A DNA stretch of 8,998 nt from JBECKR01 sp040235415. GTDB taxonomy: Bacteria; Acidobacteriota; Polarisedimenticolia; Polarisedimenticolales; Polarisedimenticolaceae. A model generated the notes under the pieces. The model saw only the letters and a program-made list of their open reading frames with translations. It searched no databases and had not been told where the DNA came from. Location of the stretch: the NCBI GenBank assembly GCA_040235415.1, contig JBECKR010000354.1, forward strand, positions 1 through 8,998, written 5' to 3'. Below are positions 5,271 through 8,998 of this stretch, in pieces. The stretch's first letter is position 1, and every line of letters starts with the position of its first letter. The position numbers were made by a program, and so were the translations under genes.

Positions 5271-5734
5271 CGATCCGCACGGTCGGCGTCCTGTCCGACA
5301 CGCACGGCCTGCTGCGCCCCCAGGCGGTCGAGGCGCTGCGCGGCTCGGACCTCATCGTCCACGCCGGAGACGTCGGCGCCCCCGGCATCCTGGAGGAGCT
5401 CCGGACGATCGCCCCGACGGTCGCGGTCCGTGGCAACGTCGACCGGGGAACGTGGGCCTCGCCCCTTCCGCTTCGCGAGGTCGTGGAGGCCGGCCCGCAC
5501 CTGCTGTACGTCCTGCACGTCCTCGACGACCTCGACCTCGACCCCGCCGCGGCGCGCTTCGCGGCGGTGATCTTCGGGCACTCCCACGAGCCTGCGATCG
5601 AGCGGCGGCGCGGCGTGCTGTACCTCAACCCCGGAAGCGCCGGCCCGCGCCGGTTCCGTCTGCCGGTGGCGCTCGCGCGCCTGCACGTCGGGGACGACGG
5701 CCTGCGCGCGGAGCGGATCGACCTCGCGGTCTGA
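5267..5734 (+). CDS. YfcE/MJ0936-type metallophosphoesterase
   Basis: The start is the GTG at 5267, whose last bases overlap the TGA of the transporter gene (GTGA, 5267-5270); this gives 155 residues, the normal length for this family. All calcineurin-like (Metallophos_2, PF12850) motifs are present: SDTHG (Asp11, His13), HAGD (Asp35), RGNVD (Asn57, Asp59), a lone His84 in VLHVLD, GHSHEP (His105, His107) and NPGSAGPRR. The two-metal active site thus appears complete. Family knowledge: YfcE-like enzymes hydrolyse phosphodiesters such as bis-pNPP and some 2',3'-cyclic nucleotides in vitro, with Mn2+ often the preferred metal; the physiological substrate is usually unknown. The open frame extends far upstream inside other genes, but that part is not coding. 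Coupling to a metal transporter may be functional, as the enzyme needs metal, or merely a compact operon. Confidence 0.93.
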   Translation: MTIRTVGVLSDTHGLLRPQAVEALRGSDLIVHAGDVGAPGILEELRTIAPTVAVRGNVDRGTWASPLPLREVVEAGPHLLYVLHVLDDLDLDPAAARFAAVIFGHSHEPAIERRRGVLYLNPGSAGPRRFRLPVALARLHVGDDGLRAERIDLAV

Positions 5735-5762
5735 CTCGCGGGCCGTCCCACCGGATCCGGGG

Positions 5763-5768
5763 TAAGAT
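5763..5768 (+). promoter_or_regulatory. -10-like box upstream of the DUF2071 gene
   Basis: TAAGAT lies in the 67-bp gap at 5735-5801, 33 bp before the ATG at 5802. It is preceded two bases earlier by the 10-bp palindrome CCGGATCCGG (5751-5760). No -35 box at standard spacing is evident. The box resembles those at 524 and 7454 in standing out as an AT-rich hexamer in GC-rich surroundings. It suggests that the three-gene group at 5802-7443 is transcribed separately from the transporter/phosphoesterase pair. Confidence 0.4.
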
Positions 5769-5801
5769 CTCCACGGAACCGGCCTGGGAGCTTTCGGCCG
5801 C

Positions 5802-6551
5802 ATGAAGGTCCCCCGCATTCGAGGTGTCATCCGGCGCCGGATCCTCGTGAACTACCGCGTGGATCCCGAGGTCATGGCGCGTCTGGTGCCCGCGCCGTTC
5901 CGACCCAAGCTGCACCGCGGTATGGCGATCGCCGGCATCTGCCTGATCCGTCTCGAGGAGATCCGGCCGAGCTTCGTCCCGCCCGCGCTGGGGTTCGCGA
6001 GCGAGAACGCCGCACACCGCGTCGCGGTCACCTGGGGAGATCCGCCCGACGTCCACGAGGGCGTGTTCGTGCCTCGACGCGATAGCGACTCGCGCCTGAA
6101 CCAGCTCGTCGGCGGGCGGCTGTTCCCCGGGGAGCACCACCCGGCACGGTTCGAGGTCGAGGACGACGGCGGCTCGATCCGGGTCGCGATGGAGGCGCGG
6201 GACGGCGCCGTCGCGGTCGAGGTCGAGGCGGACGCCGCCCCGGCGCTGCCGCGGGACTCGGTGTTCCGGAGCCTCGCCGAGGCCTCCGCGTTCTTCGAGC
6301 GCGGCTCGCTCGGCTACTCCACGACGATCGACCCGGAGCGGTACGACGGGCTCGTCCTGCGGCCCTCGCACTGGCGCGTCGACCCCCTGGCGGTTCGCCG
6401 CGTGCGCTCGACGTTCTTCGAGGACGAGGCCCGCTTCCCCCGCGGGACCGCCGCGTTCGACCACGCCCTCATCATGCGCAACGTCCGTCACGAATGGGTC
6501 GCCGCCCCGGATCTGCAGGGAGACGCGCCGCTCGTGACGATGCCGACCTGA
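5802..6551 (+). CDS. DUF2071 family protein
   Basis: The 249-residue product matches DUF2071 (PF09844) along its length: RRILVNYRVDPEVMARLVPA followed by PFRPKLHRGMAIAGICLIRL near the N-terminus, ENAAHRVAVTW and VFVPRRDSDSRLNQLVGGRL in the middle, and DGLVLRPSHWRVDPLAVRRV followed by TFFEDEARFPRGTAAFDHAL near the end. Family knowledge: DUF2071 (YqjF-like) proteins have an acetoacetate-decarboxylase-like beta fold and no established reaction. There is no signal peptide or membrane segment, so it is probably cytoplasmic. GGGAG precedes the ATG by 11 nt, somewhat far. The next gene starts 8 bp after the stop, which suggests an operon with the two envelope proteins downstream. The family call is firm; the function is unknown. 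Confidence 0.92.
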   Translation: MKVPRIRGVIRRRILVNYRVDPEVMARLVPAPFRPKLHRGMAIAGICLIRLEEIRPSFVPPALGFASENAAHRVAVTWGDPPDVHEGVFVPRRDSDSRLNQLVGGRLFPGEHHPARFEVEDDGGSIRVAMEARDGAVAVEVEADAAPALPRDSVFRSLAEASAFFERGSLGYSTTIDPERYDGLVLRPSHWRVDPLAVRRVRSTFFEDEARFPRGTAAFDHALIMRNVRHEWVAAPDLQGDAPLVTMPT

Positions 6552-6559
6552 GAGCCGCG

Positions 6560-6985
6560 ATGCGCCGCGCGGTCGCGATCGCGGGGAGCGCGCTGCTCGC
6601 GCTCGCCTGCGCCTGCTCGGGCGGGGACGGCGGCTCCGGAACCCCGGCGATCTTCCTGGTGCGAGCGTGCTTCGGCTCCGACAAGGCGCCGCTCGGCGAG
6701 ACGTTCCGGGTGCGGGTCGAGGACCCGGACCTCGCGGCGCGCTTCGACGCCCGCGTCGGGCTCGGGACGGGTGCGATCGTCTCGGGCGTTCCGGTGGCCG
6801 GAGACGGCGGCTTCAACGCCCCGTGGTCCTGGCATCTCGATCCGTCCTCGATCGCCCTCAGCGACGCCGCGATCGAGCTGTGCGACGGCTGCCCGAGCGA
6901 CGTCGAGGCCGACCTCGGGTACTGGATCGGAACCGTCGGACGATTCTGCCCGTGGTCGAGCGAGGTCGTCCGGAGGGAGCGATGA
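6560..6985 (+). CDS. Small lipoprotein resembling BP74-domain proteins
   Basis: I chose the ATG at 6560, 8 bp after the preceding stop, because it starts a lipoprotein signal (MRRAVAIAGSALLALACACS) with the lipidated residue at Cys17 or Cys19; the frame also extends upstream inside the DUF2071 gene. The product has 141 residues. After a Gly/Ser linker comes a domain with FRVRVEDPDLAARFDAR, a long AGDGGFNAPWSWHLDPSSIA stretch, AAIELCDGCPSDVEADLGYW and GTVGRFCPWSSEVV. This WSWHLDP/ELCDG/WSS pattern resembles the BP74 N-terminal-type domain, named after a Dictyostelium calmodulin-binding protein and found in secreted bacterial proteins. That match is from memory and uncertain. Four cysteines in the domain could form disulfides. 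No enzymatic function is known. The stop overlaps the next start (ATGA). Confidence 0.8.
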   Translation: MRRAVAIAGSALLALACACSGGDGGSGTPAIFLVRACFGSDKAPLGETFRVRVEDPDLAARFDARVGLGTGAIVSGVPVAGDGGFNAPWSWHLDPSSIALSDAAIELCDGCPSDVEADLGYWIGTVGRFCPWSSEVVRRER

Positions 6986-7443
6986 CGAGCTACCGCCACA
7001 CGCAGCCGGGCACGCTCATCGTCGTCTCCGTGGGTCTCGGCATCGCCCTGACGCTCGCGATCGGAATCATGACGCTCCGCGCTCCCGCCCCGGCCCGCGT
7101 CGTCGTGCTCGTCGTCCTCGCGCTGCTCGTCCTCTCCCTCGTGCTGTTCCGCTCGCTCACGGTCGAGATCGGCGACGGCGGTCTGGCGGTGCGGTTCGGC
7201 CCCGGCTGGATCCGGAAGACCTTCGCGCTCGGCGAGATCCGCTCCGCCCGGGAGGTGCGCAACGCGTGGTGGTACGGCTGGGGCATCCGGTTCACGCCGC
7301 ACGGCTGGCTGTACAACGTCTCGGGCCTCGACGCCGTCGAGATCGCGCTCGAGAACGGCCGGAGCTACCGCATCGGAACGGACGAGCCCGCGCGCCTCGC
7401 CGCCGCCATCCGCGAGGCCGCGGCGCTCGACGGGGGATCCTGA
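6982..7443 (+). CDS. Two-helix membrane protein with a PH-like cytoplasmic domain (unknown)
   Basis: The 153-residue product starts at the ATG that overlaps the preceding TGA (ATGA, 6982-6985), with GGAGGGAG just upstream. Two hydrophobic helices (about residues 11-32 and 38-56) are followed by a soluble domain: RSLTVEIGDGGLAVRFGPGW, RKTFALGEIRSAREVRNAWW, YGWGIRFTPHGWLYNVSGLD, AVEIALENGRSYRIGTDEP and AARLAAAIREAA-like helical ending. This layout, with two helices, a small beta-rich domain, a G-rich IRF/TPHGWLYNVSG loop and a final helix, is that of the small bacterial PH-like-domain membrane proteins, none of which has a firm role. It is translationally coupled to the lipoprotein, so the two may act together at the envelope. 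I recognise the architecture, not a specific family. Confidence 0.82.
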   Translation: MTSYRHTQPGTLIVVSVGLGIALTLAIGIMTLRAPAPARVVVLVVLALLVLSLVLFRSLTVEIGDGGLAVRFGPGWIRKTFALGEIRSAREVRNAWWYGWGIRFTPHGWLYNVSGLDAVEIALENGRSYRIGTDEPARLAAAIREAAALDGGS

Positions 7444-7453
7444 GCCGCCCGGC

Positions 7454-7459
7454 TATACT
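7454..7459 (+). promoter_or_regulatory. -10-like box upstream of the secreted DUF1579-like gene
   Basis: TATACT, a near-consensus -10 hexamer, lies 10 bp after the stop of the membrane-protein gene and 34 bp before the ATG at 7494. Its context, GGCTATACTCC, closely resembles GGCTAGAATCC at 521-531, which suggests a shared -10 type in this genome. No convincing -35 is seen; TCGACG at 7427 is too far away. It indicates a second transcription unit covering 7494-8515. Confidence 0.5.
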
Positions 7460-7493
7460 CCGACGAGGGCACGCTCGCACCGGGAGGGCCTCG

Positions 7494-8069
7494 ATGTCGC
7501 GTACCGCCGGTTCCCGTCTCCACGCCTCCGCTTCCCTGGGGCGCGCCGCGCTCGCCGCCGCCCTGCTGCTCGCCGCGGCTCCGGCGGCGCCCGCCACCGA
7601 CTCCGCGGAGAACGCGCGCGGCTGGCTCGTGGGCTCGTGGCACGGCGTGCGCCGCGACGGCGCCGACGGCAGCGAGGCGCCGATGACATCCCGCTTCGAG
7701 TCGATCCTCGGCGGCGCCGGCTTCACCGAGCGGATCGCGGTGAGGCACGGCGGCGGCGTGTACCGCGGGTTCGCGACCGAGGTGTTCGACCCGGGGCTGT
7801 CGCGATGGGTCCGGATGTACGTCAACGCGTCGCGCCGGCACTTCGCGCGCCTCGAGGGCGAGGGCGACGCCGACGGCCGGGTGGTGTGGCGCTCGGTGTC
7901 GCCGGACCGCTCGCGCGAGACCCGCGTCGTGACCGAGCGGGCCGGTGCGGACCGTTGGCGCCGGACCTCCTCGATCTCGGAGGACCACGGCAAGACTTGG
8001 CGCGTGCTGTTCGTGGACGATCTCGAGCGCGACGCGGCCCGGCCGGAGCCGGGAGGGAGCCGCCGGTGA
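7494..8069 (+). CDS. Secreted protein resembling DUF1579, function unknown
   Basis: The 191-residue product has GGGAGG seven bases before its ATG. The N-terminus is a long signal peptide (Arg-rich start, hydrophobic core at about 18-29, cleavage near Ala34 after APAAPA), so the protein is exported. The mature part starts WLVGSWHGVRR and continues with FESILGGAGFTERIAVRHGG, YRGFATEVFDPGLSRWVRMY, VNASRRHFARLEGE, VVWRSVSPDRSRETRVVTER and SSISEDHGKTWRVLFVDDLE. These are alternating beta strands with conserved Trp, as in DUF1579-like or lipocalin-like beta barrels. Such proteins may bind a small hydrophobic ligand, but this is inference and the family match is approximate. The TGA overlaps the GTG of the following lipoprotein gene, so they are probably coupled. 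Confidence 0.8.
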   Translation: MSRTAGSRLHASASLGRAALAAALLLAAAPAAPATDSAENARGWLVGSWHGVRRDGADGSEAPMTSRFESILGGAGFTERIAVRHGGGVYRGFATEVFDPGLSRWVRMYVNASRRHFARLEGEGDADGRVVWRSVSPDRSRETRVVTERAGADRWRRTSSISEDHGKTWRVLFVDDLERDAARPEPGGSRR

Positions 8070-8515
8070 GCGCGGGGCGCCGCTCGGCGCTCGTCCTGCT
8101 GCTGGCGGTCCTGGCCGCGGCGTGCTCGAGCGGCACCCCTGCGCCGACCTCGCAGGTCGATTCGAAGGGCGCGCTCCGGCCCGAGGATCCCGACGGCAAC
8201 GTCGTGCTGTACGTCAGCAACCAGAGCCACGCGCTGAGCCCGGTCGACATCACCGTGGCGCTCGACGGCGAGGAGATCCTGAGCGCCGACTTCCGGACCG
8301 TCGAGGCGCACGACTGGGTCGAGTACCACTTCGACTGGAAGCCGGGCGGCCACACCGTCAACGCCGTCAGCAAGACCGGCGACGCGACGACCGAAGTCCC
8401 GATCGAGATCCACGGCAAGACCTGGATCTTCGTCGGGTACTGGTTCGATCCGGTCCGCGAGCCGGAGAAGAAGTTCACGATCCTCGTGCAGGACGAGCCG
8501 TTCGGACCGGGTTGA
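8066..8515 (+). CDS. Small lipoprotein of unknown family
   Basis: The GTG at 8066 overlaps the preceding TGA (GTGA, 8066-8069) and is preceded by GGGAGGGAG about 8 nt upstream. The 149-residue product begins with a lipoprotein signal ending LAAAC (Cys20). The mature domain is one compact beta-rich unit: GNVVLYVSNQSHALSPVDIT, VALDGEEILSADFRTVEAHD, WVEYHFDWKPGGHTVNAVSK, TTEVPIEIHGKTWIFVGYWF and REPEKKFTILVQDEPFG. The alternation of strands resembles an immunoglobulin-like or C2-like sandwich, which is inference. I do not recognise the family. It is the last gene of the group that starts at 7494; its envelope location and coupling suggest a joint role with the upstream secreted protein. Confidence 0.82.
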   Translation: MSAGRRSALVLLLAVLAAACSSGTPAPTSQVDSKGALRPEDPDGNVVLYVSNQSHALSPVDITVALDGEEILSADFRTVEAHDWVEYHFDWKPGGHTVNAVSKTGDATTEVPIEIHGKTWIFVGYWFDPVREPEKKFTILVQDEPFGPG

Positions 8516-8566
8516 GGCCGGGTTTTGACGCCGTTCCGCGACGGCGACCCGAATCCGCCGGTCCGC

Positions 8567-8595
8567 TTGTCCCGAGCGTCGATTTCCTGTAGAAA
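8567..8595 (+). promoter_or_regulatory. Sigma70-like promoter of the XRE regulator gene
   Basis: TTGTCC (8567-8572) and TAGAAA (8590-8595) are separated by exactly 17 bp, the optimal sigma70 spacing, and lie 36 bp before the GTG at 8631. This is the only pair with a recognisable -35 in the window. The 115-bp gap (8516-8630) also holds a short hairpin, CGCCGT-TCCGCG-ACGGCG (8529-8546), too weak and without T tract to be a confident terminator. Confidence 0.6.
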
Positions 8596-8630
8596 CGGCG
8601 CAGCGTCCGTGCGATCCACGGGGGGACGAC

Positions 8631-8998
8631 GTGCCGATCTCGGCCAACGAGGCGTTCGGCTGGTACCTGCGCTCCATCCGCGAGCGCCGCTCGCTGTCGC
8701 TCGACGACGTCGAGGCCCTCTCCCGCGCGCTGCCCGACCCGGTGAAGAAGGCGTACCTCTCGCGCTGCGAGAATGGCCGCCACAAGCTCGCGTTCTCCAA
8801 GATGATCACGCTGTGCAGGGTCTACGAGCTCCCGCCCGAGGTGCTGGTCGAGCGCATGGAGCTGGATCTGGAGTTGGAGAGGTTGGGGGGACCCGAGACG
8901 GCGGGACTGAGCTACCGAGAGCTCGTGGACGGTGCGGTCCTGGCAGCCAAGGAAGGCCGGTACTGGGACGGGTACGCGTACACGAGGGCGAGTCTTCC
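8631..8998 (+). CDS. XRE-family transcriptional regulator, N-terminal part (partial)
   Basis: From the GTG at 8631, with GGGGGGA about 6 nt upstream, the frame stays open for 122 codons to the right edge. It reads SANEAFGWYLRSIRERRSLS, LDDVEALSRALPDPVKKAYL, SRCENGRHKLAFSKMITLCR and VYELPPEVLVERMELDLELE. This is a helix-turn-helix of the Cro/C1 (XRE) type in the first 75 residues, with the recognition region around YLSRCENGRHK. After it comes a helical stretch and YRELVDGAVLAAKEGRYWDG, YAYTRA, which looks like the start of a TPR-type helical array as in many XRE-TPR regulators; this second part is inference because the gene is cut. From about 8860 on, codons such as TTG, AGG, GGA, GCA, GAA, CGA and AGT replace the strongly GC-ending codons of the neighbours. 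Its targets cannot be seen. No C-terminus is available. Confidence 0.87.
   Translation, partial: MPISANEAFGWYLRSIRERRSLSLDDVEALSRALPDPVKKAYLSRCENGRHKLAFSKMITLCRVYELPPEVLVERMELDLELERLGGPETAGLSYRELVDGAVLAAKEGRYWDGYAYTRASL

Noticed and set aside
5822..5834. Another GGTGTC half-site (GAGGTGTCATCC)
   Set aside because: It lies inside the DUF2071 coding region and has no complementary second arm, so it is not a member of the palindrome family.
8529..8546. Hairpin CGCCGT-TCCGCG-ACGGCG as terminator of the 7494-8515 genes
   Set aside because: Only a 6-bp stem with a 6-nt loop and no following T tract; such repeats arise easily in this composition.
7292..8809. Minus-strand open frame of 505 codons
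   Set aside because: Overlaps four supported plus-strand genes and shows only Arg/Ser/Ala-rich sequence without motifs.

Overview
The window is uniformly very GC-rich (about 70% by eye) and densely packed with genes. Its largest non-coding gap is the 233 bp at 2430-2662, so no gene-free stretch exceeds 300 bases. The bacterium is probably Gram-negative: there are three lipoprotein signals, several Sec signal peptides, and one lipoprotein with a GlyGly-CTERM/rhombosortase-type tail. An uncultivated Acidobacteriota, Myxococcota or similar high-GC lineage is plausible, but the sequence alone does not settle it. I see no insertion sequence, CRISPR array, rRNA or tRNA.

Left part (1-4565). A partial EamA/DMT permease (minus, runs off the left edge) diverges from an N-formylglutamate amidohydrolase-like enzyme (plus). 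That enzyme converges on a secreted YajG-like protein (minus), which diverges from a rhombotail lipoprotein (plus), which in turn converges on a secreted DUF1028/TPR protein (minus). Genes therefore alternate strand one by one. Both convergent junctions carry a 29-bp palindrome with an ACGGTGTC core flanked by A and T tracts, and these palindromes supply stop codons to the flanking genes. A related double palindrome sits in the divergent gap at 4501-4565. This dispersed family, with the core GGTGTCNGACACC, is the most unusual structure in the window.

Middle part (4566-5734). A short cation-diffusion-facilitator-like transporter is translationally coupled (GTGA overlap) to a YfcE-type metallophosphoesterase.

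Right part (5802-8515). Five small genes lie on the plus strand in two tight groups. The first holds a DUF2071 protein, a lipoprotein resembling BP74-domain proteins and a two-helix membrane protein. The second holds a secreted DUF1579-like protein coupled to a lipoprotein of unknown family. Most of this region acts at or in the cell envelope, and none of its functions is established. A partial XRE-type regulator with a recognisable sigma70-like promoter begins at 8631 and runs off the right edge; its later codons are less GC-biased than those of its neighbours.

No known multi-gene defence or biosynthetic system can be assembled from these genes. The candidates for something new are the stop-codon-bearing palindrome family and the small envelope-protein cluster.
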